DNA from: Prochlorococcus marinus
Lineage (GTDB): Bacteria > Cyanobacteriota > Cyanobacteriia > PCC-6307 > Cyanobiaceae
Assembly (NCBI RefSeq): GCF_001180325.1
Contig: NZ_CVSZ01000061.1
Coordinates: 23,221 to 87,220, forward strand
Reading direction: 5' to 3'
Length of the DNA stretch: 64,000 nt
The notes under the pieces are model-generated. The model saw nothing but the letters and a program-made list of their open reading frames with translations. It did not search any database and was not told the origin of the DNA. Position numbers and translations under genes: made by a program. This document shows, in pieces, positions 9,015 through 18,153 of this stretch (position 1 is the stretch's first letter; each line of letters begins with the position of its first letter).

Positions 9015-10208
9015 GTGAAAGTTATTGTTCTAGGTGGAGATGGTTTTTGCGGTTGGCCTTGTGCGGTGAATTTAGCAGAGCAAAATCATGATGTAATTAT
9101 TGTCGACAATTTAAGTCGTAGAAAAATTGATATTGATCTAGAAGTAGAATCTTTAACTCCAATTTCTTCTATAACAGAACGACTTTCTGCATGGGAAGAG
9201 ACTGGAGGCAAGCCTATGAGATTTCTTAACATGGATATCTCTAAGCAATATCAAAAATTACTCAATTTGCTCATTGATGAAAAACCAGATTCCGTTATCC
9301 ATTTTGCGGAACAAAGAGCAGCACCATACTCGATGAAATCAAGTTTTACCAAAAGATATACAGTAGATAATAATGTTAATGGCACGCACAACCTACTTGC
9401 TGCAATAGTAGAGAGTAATTTAGATATTCATGTTGTTCATTTAGGAACAATGGGAGTCTACGGATATGGATCACATAGAGGTGCAACAATTCCAGAGGGT
9501 TATCTAAAAGTTGAAGTTCCTCAACCTGATGGAAGCCGCTTTGAAGAAGAAATATTACACCCTGCCAGCCCAGGTAGTGTCTACCATATGACTAAAACTT
9601 TAGATCAATTATTATTTCTTTACTACAACAAAAATGATCTTGTAAGGATCACTGATTTACATCAAGGCATTGTTTGGGGAACAAATACAGAAGCAACTTT
9701 AAAAGATCCTAGATTGACAAACCGATTTGACTATGACGGAGATTATGGAACTGTTTTAAACAGATTTCTAATGCAAGCTGCAATTGGATATCCATTAAGT
9801 GTTCATGGGACAGGAGGGCAAACAAGAGCATTTATACATATAAAAGACTCTGTAAAATGTGTACAACTTGCTCTTGAAAATCCTCCAAAATCTGGAGAAA
9901 GAGTCAAAATCTTTAATCAAATGACTGAGAGTCATCAAGTTGGAGAACTAGCTAAAAAAGTTGCTTCTCTAACTGGAGCTGATATCAATTATTTACCAAA
10001 TCCAAGGAATGAAGCAGTAGAAAATGATCTAATTGTCGATAATAAATGCTTCATAGAATTAGGTTTAAACCCAACTACTCTTGATAATGGCTTATTAGAA
10101 GAAGTTGTAGAAGTTGCTAAAAAATACTCCAATAGATGTGATCTTAATCGCATACCTTGTGTTTCATCCTGGACAAAAAAACAAGCTGAGGCTATAAAGA
10201 CTAATTAA
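9015..10208 (+). CDS. sqdB: UDP-sulfoquinovose synthase
   Basis: It converts UDP-glucose and sulfite to UDP-sulfoquinovose, the head-group donor for the thylakoid sulfolipid SQDG. It is a 397-residue short-chain dehydrogenase-like enzyme with the NAD-binding GGDGFCGWPCA at the N-terminus and the catalytic Tyr/Lys in VYHMTKTLDQ. Family-specific stretches include EQRAAPYSM and DLHQGIVWGTNTEAT. The start is GTG, supported by a GGAG at 9005-9008 six bases upstream. It is followed by sqdX after 27 bases. Sulfolipid lets phosphate-limited oceanic cyanobacteria replace phospholipid, which fits the inferred host. Confidence 0.98.
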   Translation: MKVIVLGGDGFCGWPCAVNLAEQNHDVIIVDNLSRRKIDIDLEVESLTPISSITERLSAWEETGGKPMRFLNMDISKQYQKLLNLLIDEKPDSVIHFAEQRAAPYSMKSSFTKRYTVDNNVNGTHNLLAAIVESNLDIHVVHLGTMGVYGYGSHRGATIPEGYLKVEVPQPDGSRFEEEILHPASPGSVYHMTKTLDQLLFLYYNKNDLVRITDLHQGIVWGTNTEATLKDPRLTNRFDYDGDYGTVLNRFLMQAAIGYPLSVHGTGGQTRAFIHIKDSVKCVQLALENPPKSGERVKIFNQMTESHQVGELAKKVASLTGADINYLPNPRNEAVENDLIVDNKCFIELGLNPTTLDNGLLEEVVEVAKKYSNRCDLNRIPCVSSWTKKQAEAIKTN

Positions 10209-10235
10209 AATTTTTGAAATAATTACCTTAAGAAA

Positions 10236-11369
10236 GTGAAAATTGCATTGTTTACAGAAACTTTTTTACCTAAAGTTGACGGCATAGTCACAAGACTTAC
10301 TAAAACAATTGAATTTTTAATAAAAAATGGTGATGAAGTCATAATTTTTTGTCCAGAAGGGTGTCCAGAATCATATATGGGAGCAACTGTAGTGGGAGTT
10401 GCTGCAATGCCATTACCCTTATACCCAGAGTTGAAGCTTGGTTTACCAGGTCCTGCAGTCTCAGATAAGTTAGAAAAATTTAACCCAGATTTGATACATG
10501 TTGTAAATCCAGCTGTACTTGGCTTAGGTGGCATATGGTTGGCGAAAACTAATAATATTCCTTTAATTGCTAGCTACCATACTCATCTTCCGAAATATCT
10601 GGAACATTACGGTATGGGTATGCTAGAGCCACTTTTGTGGGAATTACTTAAAGCAGCTCATAATCAAGCTTTGTTAAATTTGTGTACTTCCACCGCTATG
10701 GTCAATGAATTAAAAGATAAAGGTATTCAAAGGACTGCTCTTTGGCAAAGAGGAGTAGATACTTACAGTTTCAGGCCAGATTTAAGAAGTGAGAAAATGA
10801 GAGATAAATTATTTGGAAAATATAAAGATACTAATTATTTATTGATTTATGTAGGAAGATTATCAGCAGAAAAACAAATTGAGAGAATTAAACCAGTCTT
10901 AGAGAGTATTCCTAATGCTTGTCTAGCACTTGTAGGTGACGGACCGTATAGAAACCAGCTTGAAAAAATCTTCGAAAATACCAAGACTAATTTCATAGGA
11001 TATTTATCTGGTGATGAACTTGCTAGCGCCTATGCCTCTGGAGATATATTTTTATTTCCCTCTAGTACAGAAACACTTGGTTTAGTTCTACTCGAAGCAA
11101 TGGCCGCAGGATGTCCGGTTATCGGAGCCAACAAGGGGGGGATTCCAGATATAATTAGCGATGGGATTAATGGTTGTTTATATGATCCAGACGAAAAAGA
11201 TAATGGGGTACAAAGTTTGATTGAAGCAACAAAAAAAATTCTAGAGAATGAAGATAGAAGAGAAATTATGAGAAAAGAGGCACGAACCGAAGCAGAAAAA
11301 TGGGATTGGAATCAAGCAACGTTACAACTGCAAAAATATTATTCAGATACTCTCAAAGAAATAGATTAA
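10236..11369 (+). CDS. sqdX: SQDG synthase (sulfoquinovosyltransferase), GT4 family
   Basis: It transfers sulfoquinovose from UDP-sulfoquinovose to diacylglycerol at the membrane. The 377-residue GT4 protein has the N-terminal MKIALFTETFLPKVDGIVTR acceptor loop, central YVGRLSAEKQIE, and the nucleotide-sugar E-x7-E region SSTETLGLVLLEAMAAG. The start is GTG at 10236. Its position immediately after sqdB strongly supports sulfolipid synthesis rather than another GT4 role, and the pair is probably an operon. Confidence 0.95.
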   Translation: MKIALFTETFLPKVDGIVTRLTKTIEFLIKNGDEVIIFCPEGCPESYMGATVVGVAAMPLPLYPELKLGLPGPAVSDKLEKFNPDLIHVVNPAVLGLGGIWLAKTNNIPLIASYHTHLPKYLEHYGMGMLEPLLWELLKAAHNQALLNLCTSTAMVNELKDKGIQRTALWQRGVDTYSFRPDLRSEKMRDKLFGKYKDTNYLLIYVGRLSAEKQIERIKPVLESIPNACLALVGDGPYRNQLEKIFENTKTNFIGYLSGDELASAYASGDIFLFPSSTETLGLVLLEAMAAGCPVIGANKGGIPDIISDGINGCLYDPDEKDNGVQSLIEATKKILENEDRREIMRKEARTEAEKWDWNQATLQLQKYYSDTLKEID

Positions 11370-11384
11370 ATTTGATCTAAATTA

Positions 11385-11633
11385 TTATGCTACGTGTGGG
11401 GGCGTAGGATTACTATATGAACTTAAAGGAAGTATTAAAGTAGCTATATTTTGATTCTTTTCAGGCCTTTTTTTCTTTGGAAATTTTTTACCAAAAGGTA
11501 CTCTAATAACATTAGTCCCCTCAATGGAACAAATATTTGAGTTATCTCCAGAAAAATTATTTACAAAATTTGGTAAGTTGACGTTTTTAACTGGCAGTTG
11601 CTTAACATTACCAGATTTAAAATCTTTGGTCAT
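11385..11633 (-). CDS. Small hypothetical protein, 82 residues
   Basis: I do not recognise a family. The predicted protein has a VPFGKKFPKKKRPEK basic stretch in the middle and a Pro-containing C-terminus, with no membrane segment or cysteine motif. It starts with ATG and lies downstream of gcvP on the same strand (129-base gap), converging with sqdX (15-base gap). It fills what would otherwise be a 390-base hole in a compact genome, which favours a real gene. No clear ribosome-binding site is visible. Confidence 0.5.
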   Translation of the reverse strand: MTKDFKSGNVKQLPVKNVNLPNFVNNFSGDNSNICSIEGTNVIRVPFGKKFPKKKRPEKNQNIATLILPLSSYSNPTPPHVA

Positions 11634-11762
11634 AGCTTCAAATACCCCAAAAAATTTGATGCTCGAATATTTTAATAAAAAAATTTAAAAAAATTCTATA
11701 AGAAAATATTAAATTTTTATTCACATTGATAATAACTAAGTAAATACAGGGACGCTAGTCCT

Positions 11763-14672
11763 TTAAGCACATTTTTTTTCTTCTAAAGTCTCATCTTGAT
11801 TTACATTGCAAGAACAAATTAAATTGCGATCGCCATATGCATTATTGATCCTAGAGACTGAAGACCAAAACTTAATACTTGTTGGAGTTCTATAAGGGAA
11901 AGAAGCCTTTTCTTTTGAATAAGGATATTGCCAATTATCAGCAATTAACTCTTTCAGCGTATGGGGAGCATTGCTAATTACATTATTACTTCTTAATTCA
12001 TGATTATTTTCTATTTCACTGATTTCTTCTCCAATCAATAGCATAGCCTCACAAAATCTATCTACTTCTGCCAAACTTTCACTTTCAGTAGGCTCAATCA
12101 TTATGGTTTCTGGAACAGGCCAACTAATAGTTGGGGCATGAAAACTATAATCAATTAATCGTTTAGCTAAATCATTAACACTCAATCCAGTTTTGGATTT
12201 TAAATCTCTAAAATCTAAAATACATTCATGTGCGACAAAATTATTTTTTCCTTTATAGAGAATCTTAAATTTATGTTTTAAGGAATGCGCAATATAATTT
12301 GCAGATAAAATTGCGTGCGAAGTTGCTTTCCTTAACCCACTAAGACCTGCCATTTTTATATACATCCAACTTATGGGAAGAATACTTGCACTCCCATGCT
12401 TGGCAGAAGATACGAAATTAAAACTATTAGATAAATTATTATCTATTAAAGAATGAGTAGGAAGGTATGGGCTTAAAGTTTCTGATGCAGCAACTGGACC
12501 TACTCCTGGACCACCACCTCCATGTGGAATACAGAATGTTTTATGTAAATTCAAATGACAAACATCAACGCCATAGTTTCCAGGTTTGCATAATCCAACC
12601 TGAGCGTTCAAATTTGCTCCATCTAAATAGACAAATCCTCCCACAGAATGAATTAAATCACATATCTTTCTGATTTGTAATTCAAACACTCCATGAGTAG
12701 AGGGATAAGTCAACATAAGAGCCCCTATTTGGTTATCAAATTTCTTGACCTTGATTGACAAATCTTGATAATCAATATTTCCTTCGTCATCACATTCAAC
12801 AGTTAACACGTCAAAACCTGCCATAACTGCACTAGCAGGATTTGTTCCATGAGCACTTTTTGGAATTAAACATTTTTTTCTTAACAGTTCACCTTTTGAT
12901 TCGAAATAAGAATTAATTGCCAATAAACCTGCAAACTCTCCTTGAGAGCCTGCATTTGGTTGAAAAGAAACTGATTTTAAACCAACAATCTCACTTATCC
13001 ATTTTTCAAGGTCAGATATAATTTTTGAATAGCCTTTAGTTTGATCTGGTGGGGAAAAAGGATGCATGGAAGATAAATTAGCCCATGAGACTGGATTTAA
13101 CTCTGCTGCAGAATTTAACTTCATGGTACAGCTTCCCAATGGCATCATCCCATCTACCAAAGAAAAATCTTTTTCTGCAAGTCGGAATATATATCTCATT
13201 AATTCAGTTTCACTTTGGTGATTTGTGAATATATCTTGCTGCATCCATGCACTGGATCTCAAAGCTAAACTTTCAAGATTAAATTCTTTTTCAAATTTTA
13301 TATGCTCTAAATCTTCTTCTTTTTCTATTAGGTTTGCTATGAAAGTCAAAATATCTTTTATTTCTTTTTCATTACTAAGCTCATCTAAAGAGATCCCAAA
13401 GCCAGTTGAATTTTGAATAGTTGATCCCAACGGCAAAATTCTTAAGTTATAGCCATTTTTTAAAGCTTCATTATGGATCCTCTGGGAGTGCTCAGAATAA
13501 ACATCAACACTATCAAATCTAATCCCATCAGGAATATCAAAACCTAAAGCACCTAAACTTGATTCTAAATTTATTCTCAACTCAACTAATCTCTTAGCAA
13601 TTTGCGTTAATCCAGAGGGGCCATGATAAATAGCATAAAAAGAAGAAATTATGGCTAATAAAGATTGAGCAGTACAAATATTACTGGTGGCCTTTTCCCT
13701 TCTAATATGTTGCTCTCTTGTTTGCAATGCTAATCTTAGAGACTTTTCTCCATTTTTAGAGAGAGTTTGCCCAACAATTCTTCCAGGTATCAGCCTTTTA
13801 TATTTTTCGCTACAAGCAAAATATGCTGCATGAGGGCCACCAAAACCCATTGGTACTCCAAATCTCTGCATACTACCCACTGCTACATCAACACCAAATT
13901 CAGAAATTGGTTTAATCAAAACTTGTGCTAGTGGATCAATACATGCTGTAACAATAATTTCTGATCTATGTGCTTTGGATATTAAGAATGTGGGGTCATA
14001 TAATTGACCATTTTTACCAGGTAATTGCAACAACATTCCAAAAACATCATCATGATTAGGAAGGTTGCTTTGAGTAAAGCGTTTTAAAGATATTCCCAAA
14101 GGTTTTGCTCTGGTTTGTAGAACATTAAAAGTATGATCAAAAACATTTGACTCCACTAAGTACACTTTTGAAGATTTATTTTTTCTTGCGGAAAAACTCA
14201 TAGCCATGGCTTCTGCTGCAGCAGTACCCTCATCCAACAAAGATGCATTGGCGACAGGGAATCCTGTTAATTCACAAACAATAGTCTGAAAATTAAATAG
14301 AGCTTCTAATCTTCCTTGTGCAATTTCTGCTTGATATGGAGTATAAGACGTGTACCACCTTGGATTTTCAAGAACATGTCTTTGGATTACTTTAGGCATA
14401 TGATTGTCATAATAACCAAGGCCTATAAGTGATCTCATTTTAGTATTTTTATTCGCAATCTCTTCTAATTCTTTTAAAGCCTCAATTTCTGTACAACCTT
14501 GGGGCAATATTTCTGAAGATTTATCTTGAAGCTGAATATCTTCAGGAATAACTTGATTTATAAATTGATCAATATTATTAAAACCAAGCTTGTTCAGCAT
14601 AATTCTTTCATCATTATCTCCTAACCCAAGATGCCTATCTATAAACAAATCAGATCCAAATTTAGATGTCAT
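11763..14672 (-). CDS. gcvP: Glycine dehydrogenase (decarboxylating), P protein
   Basis: This PLP enzyme decarboxylates glycine and loads the aminomethyl group onto lipoyl-GcvH. In cyanobacteria it handles photorespiratory glycine and supplies one-carbon units. At 969 residues it is the long homodimeric form, with two pseudo-repeats. The N-terminal half has DRHLGLGDNDERIML and NASLLDEGTAAAEAM. The C-terminal half has the PLP lysine in HLNLHKTFCIPHGGGGPG and the SCTMKLN motif. It follows gcvH by 45 bases on the same strand. Confidence 0.98.
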   Translation of the reverse strand: MTSKFGSDLFIDRHLGLGDNDERIMLNKLGFNNIDQFINQVIPEDIQLQDKSSEILPQGCTEIEALKELEEIANKNTKMRSLIGLGYYDNHMPKVIQRHVLENPRWYTSYTPYQAEIAQGRLEALFNFQTIVCELTGFPVANASLLDEGTAAAEAMAMSFSARKNKSSKVYLVESNVFDHTFNVLQTRAKPLGISLKRFTQSNLPNHDDVFGMLLQLPGKNGQLYDPTFLISKAHRSEIIVTACIDPLAQVLIKPISEFGVDVAVGSMQRFGVPMGFGGPHAAYFACSEKYKRLIPGRIVGQTLSKNGEKSLRLALQTREQHIRREKATSNICTAQSLLAIISSFYAIYHGPSGLTQIAKRLVELRINLESSLGALGFDIPDGIRFDSVDVYSEHSQRIHNEALKNGYNLRILPLGSTIQNSTGFGISLDELSNEKEIKDILTFIANLIEKEEDLEHIKFEKEFNLESLALRSSAWMQQDIFTNHQSETELMRYIFRLAEKDFSLVDGMMPLGSCTMKLNSAAELNPVSWANLSSMHPFSPPDQTKGYSKIISDLEKWISEIVGLKSVSFQPNAGSQGEFAGLLAINSYFESKGELLRKKCLIPKSAHGTNPASAVMAGFDVLTVECDDEGNIDYQDLSIKVKKFDNQIGALMLTYPSTHGVFELQIRKICDLIHSVGGFVYLDGANLNAQVGLCKPGNYGVDVCHLNLHKTFCIPHGGGGPGVGPVAASETLSPYLPTHSLIDNNLSNSFNFVSSAKHGSASILPISWMYIKMAGLSGLRKATSHAILSANYIAHSLKHKFKILYKGKNNFVAHECILDFRDLKSKTGLSVNDLAKRLIDYSFHAPTISWPVPETIMIEPTESESLAEVDRFCEAMLLIGEEISEIENNHELRSNNVISNAPHTLKELIADNWQYPYSKEKASFPYRTPTSIKFWSSVSRINNAYGDRNLICSCNVNQDETLEEKKCA

Positions 14673-14697
14673 ATTAAAATATTTTTCTTTAAAATAG

Positions 14698-14711
14698 CTC
14701 TTTTTAAAGAG
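14698..14711 (-). other. Short perfect inverted repeat between gcvH and gcvP
   Basis: On the plus strand CTCTTT-TT-AAAGAG (14698-14711) forms a 6-bp stem with a 2-base loop. It sits just past the gcvH stop and 25 bases before the gcvP start. It could be an intercistronic mRNA structure that adjusts the GcvH:GcvP ratio, or chance in AT-rich DNA. No U-tract follows that would make it a clear intrinsic terminator. Confidence 0.25.
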
Positions 14712-14717
14712 TTTGCC

Positions 14718-15107
14718 TTATTTTGGTACAACCTTTGATTGATATTCTTTAGAGGTCATCAAATCAGCAATTGATACTTTTGATTCAGGTTTCAAAATGA
14801 CTAACCAACCGTCTCCAATCGGATCATTCTGTAAAAGCTCAGGGTTCTCAATAACACTTTCATTTACAGATATTATTTCCCCAGAAAAAGGCAAATAGAC
14901 TTCCTCAACGGCCTTGACTGATTCTATTGTTCCAAAAGTCTCACCTTTCTCTAAAGTCGCACCTTGATCAGCTAATTCAACAAAAACAATATCTCCTAGT
15001 TGATCTATAGCAAATTCACTAACTCCAATTTTTAATAATCCATTTTCTTCCAAGACATATTCATGAGTATCAGCATAGTTGAGGTTGTCTGGAAACTTGT
15101 AAGACAT
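14718..15107 (-). CDS. gcvH: Glycine cleavage system H protein
   Basis: This is the lipoyl carrier that shuttles the aminomethyl group between GcvP, GcvT and the L protein. It has 129 residues, the normal size. The lipoylated lysine lies in GTIESVKAVEEVYLPFSGE (about residue 65), and the N-terminal YADTHEYVLEENG and the C-terminal NDPIGDGWLV are family features. It starts 2 bases after the stop of the upstream PLP-lyase gene and precedes gcvP, forming a three-gene unit. gcvT is separate, at 32541. Confidence 0.98.
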   Translation of the reverse strand: MSYKFPDNLNYADTHEYVLEENGLLKIGVSEFAIDQLGDIVFVELADQGATLEKGETFGTIESVKAVEEVYLPFSGEIISVNESVIENPELLQNDPIGDGWLVILKPESKVSIADLMTSKEYQSKVVPK

Positions 15108-15109
15108 GA

Positions 15110-16402
15110 TTAAGTAGATAAAGGAAGTAGAGAATCCTTAGAAATTAATTTTTCCTCTAATAATTCAGATAATAATCGAATTAATGCAATTTTGATGTGA
15201 GCTATGTGAGAACCACCTTGTACAAAAATATTGTAAGGATCTCTTAGAGGTGCATCAGCAGAAAATTCACTTGTACTACCTTCAATAAAGGTACCTCCTG
15301 CCATTAATAATTTTGAATCATATCCATCCATTGATGATGGAACAACATTCAAAAAAGAATCTACTGGTGAAGAATTTTGAAAAGATTGACAAACTTTTTG
15401 TACCAAATCAGGATTATTCAATCTTACTGACTGAATAAGATCAGATCTATAAGTTGCTGGCTCTGGTAAAACCTTAAATCCCAAATTTTTAAAGACTGCT
15501 GCAACCATATCAGCACCTTTTAGTGATTCATGAACAATTTGTGGTGCTAAAAACAAACCCTGCAAAATTAATCTTCCTAGTCCAAAATTTATTCCTGCAG
15601 AAGAACCAATGCCTGGTGAGGTTAATCTAGAACATGCCATCTCAACCAACTCAGCATCTCCTGCAACGTACCCACCAGTAGGAACTATTGTTCCTCCCAA
15701 ATTTTTAATCAATGATCCAGCAATTATATTTGCCCCTTTAGAAATTGGTTCACTATCTTCAACAAGCTCCCCATAACAATTATCAACAAAACATATACAG
15801 TTAGGATCAATAGAATGAATAAGACTACAAATTTTCTCTATCTGATGATTCGTAAGAGACTTTCTCCAACTATATCCACAACTTTTTTGTATGAATACTA
15901 ATTTGCATGAATTTTCTTTAAAAAAATGAACAATTTTTTCTTCAAAAAAATCAAAATTCTCGCAGATATTTACTTGCTTATATTCAATGCCAAAATCTTT
16001 AAGTGATCCTTTTCCTCCTCCCCTTATTCCTATGACTTCTTCTAACGTGTCATATGGTTGTCCCGTAATAGATAACATTACATCTCCAGGTCGAAGAATT
16101 CCAAATAAAACAGAACTTATTGCATGGGTTCCACTTACAAATTGCATCCTCACAGCAGCCTTTTCAGCAAGAAACAATCTTGCAAATACCGCATCAATTT
16201 TTTCTCTAGAAATATCATCATGACCAGTACCAGAAGATTGATTGAAATGACTAGTAGAAACTTTTTCTTCCTTAAAAATTGTCAAAATATTTTCTAATTT
16301 CTCGAAAACCTGATTGGACCTTTCTTGGAAAACTTTACTTAAACTCTCTTCTACAGAAAGAACAGCGTTTTCAGCCAGTTTTAAGTTATTGTCAAGAGTC
16401 AT
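15110..16402 (-). CDS. PLP-dependent methionine gamma-lyase-like protein (aluminium resistance family)
   Basis: The 430-residue fold-type I PLP protein belongs to the Met_gamma_lyase-like/aluminium resistance family (PF06838). The N-terminal part has RLFLAEKAAVRMQFVSGTHA, then LSITGQPYDTLEEVIGIRG. The aspartate that contacts the PLP pyridine nitrogen is in FVDNCYGELVE, and the PLP lysine is probably in GSLIKNLGGTIVPTGGYVAG. A C-S lyase activity is inferred from the family; the physiological substrate is unknown. It lies directly upstream of gcvH (2 bases) and 18 bases downstream of the HTH-like gene, suggesting a shared transcript. Confidence 0.85.
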   Translation of the reverse strand: MTLDNNLKLAENAVLSVEESLSKVFQERSNQVFEKLENILTIFKEEKVSTSHFNQSSGTGHDDISREKIDAVFARLFLAEKAAVRMQFVSGTHAISSVLFGILRPGDVMLSITGQPYDTLEEVIGIRGGGKGSLKDFGIEYKQVNICENFDFFEEKIVHFFKENSCKLVFIQKSCGYSWRKSLTNHQIEKICSLIHSIDPNCICFVDNCYGELVEDSEPISKGANIIAGSLIKNLGGTIVPTGGYVAGDAELVEMACSRLTSPGIGSSAGINFGLGRLILQGLFLAPQIVHESLKGADMVAAVFKNLGFKVLPEPATYRSDLIQSVRLNNPDLVQKVCQSFQNSSPVDSFLNVVPSSMDGYDSKLLMAGGTFIEGSTSEFSADAPLRDPYNIFVQGGSHIAHIKIALIRLLSELLEEKLISKDSLLPLST

Positions 16403-16420
16403 TTATTATGAAAATTCATG

Positions 16421-17119
16421 TTATTTTTCAGACGCTAAATTTCTTAATTCTGCGAGGAAAGCATTGGGTCCCCTACCCTGAAAATAAGAAAGTTTTTTTG
16501 AAGCCTCATATAAATCAAGAAGTTCTCCATCTAATTCTTCTGCCGTATAATCTCTAATTCCTGCAATTACCTCAGCAAAACGTTCTCTACGGGCACATTT
16601 ATTGACAGCATAGGCTTCCATTACCTGCATTTTACATGATCTCCAAGCTTTATTCTGACAAAAATGCACTGAAAGAGCATCACTTAAAGCAGAAGCTTCT
16701 TCATCTTCTATGTACCAGTCAAAAGATGAAGGTAGAGGTTTTAATCCTGAAAATATCTCAAATAACTCCCCGGCCGACAATGGATTGCCAGAATCATTTT
16801 TTAGGGGTAATGCAGACTCTTCCAAAGATTTCCATAACTCTGGGTAATCACATTCAAAACGATCCCTGATTTTTTCAATGCCTTGATCAAGAATCGTATT
16901 AACTTGAGCTAAAGCAAGAAAAACTTCAGGGCCTGGCGAAGATAACTTCCCATTCCTAAGATTAGAAATTTGCGAATTATGAACTTTACCTAAATCAAGA
17001 ACTTCTGAAAGTAATGGCAATACTCTGTGAGACCAACCATTTCTTTCATGCCAGAGGTGTATCAAATGAGCCATAGCCCTTCGACCTCTAGATAATTTAT
17101 CGCGATATCCGAGACTCAC
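16421..17119 (-). CDS. Conserved-looking cyanobacterial protein with HTH-like N-terminal half
   Basis: I do not recognise an established name. Residues about 40-85 (VLDLGKVHNSQISNLRNGKL, then a Pro/Gly turn and a second helix) look like a helix-turn-helix of the Cro/XRE type. The C-terminal half is mostly helical, with tryptophan and charged residues. The start is GTG at 17119. The 75-base spacer to the divergent desC contains a TTATCA-N11-TGATAA inverted repeat, which might be its operator. The DNA-binding role is an inference. It heads the minus-strand unit continuing to the PLP lyase and gcvH-gcvP. Confidence 0.75.
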   Translation of the reverse strand: MSLGYRDKLSRGRRAMAHLIHLWHERNGWSHRVLPLLSEVLDLGKVHNSQISNLRNGKLSSPGPEVFLALAQVNTILDQGIEKIRDRFECDYPELWKSLEESALPLKNDSGNPLSAGELFEIFSGLKPLPSSFDWYIEDEEASALSDALSVHFCQNKAWRSCKMQVMEAYAVNKCARRERFAEVIAGIRDYTAEELDGELLDLYEASKKLSYFQGRGPNAFLAELRNLASEK

Positions 17120-17131
17120 AGATAATTAAAC

Positions 17132-17154
17132 TTATCAATAGTATAGTATGATAA
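17132..17154. promoter_or_regulatory. Inverted repeat in the divergent promoter region of desC
   Basis: TTATCA (17132-17137) and TGATAA (17149-17154) are perfect reverse complements separated by 11 bases. They overlap a plausible plus-strand -10 hexamer TATGAT (17147-17152), 43 bases before the desC start. About two helical turns separate the outer ends, as in dimeric HTH operators. AT-rich sequence raises the chance of coincidence, so this is a candidate only. Confidence 0.4.
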
Positions 17155-17194
17155 TATTACATATCGGTAATTTTGAAAATAGTATTTCAATATC

Positions 17195-18133
17195 ATGAAT
17201 TCAGTAATTTTCCAAGAAACAGCAAAATTAAAAAAACCTGTTCCAGCTGAAAAAGTTATAGAACTTTCAGAAAAATTACTGGAACCTTCCAGTCATTCAA
17301 AAAGATATCCGCCAAGACTACATAAAACGTGGGGAACAATAGTTTTTATGGTTGCAATACATATTCTTTCCCTTGTAGCTTTACAACCAAAATTTTGGAG
17401 CCTCCCTGCAGTCATTTCAATGTTATTTTTTTACTGGGTAACTGCTTGTTTAGGAGTCACCCTTGGATATCACAGATTGTTATCACACAGATCGTTCATT
17501 GTACCAAGATGGTTAGAAAGATTTTTTGCTACCTGTGGAGCCATAAGTTGCCAGCATGGACCAATAGATTGGGTAGGTTTACATAGGCATCACCACTCTT
17601 TTTCAGATACTGAAGTAGATCATCACAATAGTAAAAAGGGGTTTTGGTGGAGTCATATGGGTTGGATGTTTAAAGACGTAGAAGCACTAAAAGCTGTTCC
17701 AAAACTAAGTGCAGATTTAATTAAGGATCCATACTATAGATTTTTAAATAAATATTTTTTATTCTTACAAATTCCTATTGGACTTTCATTATACGCAATA
17801 GGTCAAAAATTAGGAGTTGGAGGATGGGCTCTAGTCCTTTGGGGAATTCCATTGAGGCTTGTGGTTGTTTATCATGTAACTTGGCTAGTCAACTCCGCGA
17901 CGCATTGTTGGGGTAAAGCACCATTTGAAAGTGGTGATTCATCTAAAAATAATGCATGGGTTGCAGCATTAACTTTTGGAGAAGGTTGGCATAATAACCA
18001 TCATGCATTTCCCAACTCTGCAAAACAAGGATTATTTAAAGGTCAGATAGACATAACATGGGAACATATTAAGATTCTTGCGAAATTTGGTTTTGCAAAA
18101 AAAGTAAAGTTACCCTCTAGGTCTTATTATTAA
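17195..18133 (+). CDS. desC: Delta-9 acyl-lipid fatty acid desaturase
   Basis: This integral membrane di-iron enzyme introduces the first double bond into lipid-bound C16/C18 acyl chains, adjusting membrane fluidity. The 312-residue protein has the three histidine boxes HRLLSH, HRHHH and HNNHH in the right order, with hydrophobic segments between them (about residues 48-90 and 185-225). The start is ATG. It is the first gene of a plus-strand run leading to rplI (20-base gap to its ATG). Expression may be controlled from the palindromic spacer upstream. Confidence 0.95.
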   Translation: MNSVIFQETAKLKKPVPAEKVIELSEKLLEPSSHSKRYPPRLHKTWGTIVFMVAIHILSLVALQPKFWSLPAVISMLFFYWVTACLGVTLGYHRLLSHRSFIVPRWLERFFATCGAISCQHGPIDWVGLHRHHHSFSDTEVDHHNSKKGFWWSHMGWMFKDVEALKAVPKLSADLIKDPYYRFLNKYFLFLQIPIGLSLYAIGQKLGVGGWALVLWGIPLRLVVVYHVTWLVNSATHCWGKAPFESGDSSKNNAWVAALTFGEGWHNNHHAFPNSAKQGLFKGQIDITWEHIKILAKFGFAKKVKLPSRSYY

Positions 18134-18153
18134 TTACATTGTTCAATATTTTC

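Noticed and set aside
12467..12673. 68-residue frame antisense to gcvP
   Set aside because: It sits opposite the catalytic core of gcvP, including the PLP-lysine region, and has no independent support.
16279..16557. 92-residue plus-strand frame spanning the junction of two minus-strand genes
   Set aside because: It overlaps two well-supported genes for nearly all its length and shows no family features.
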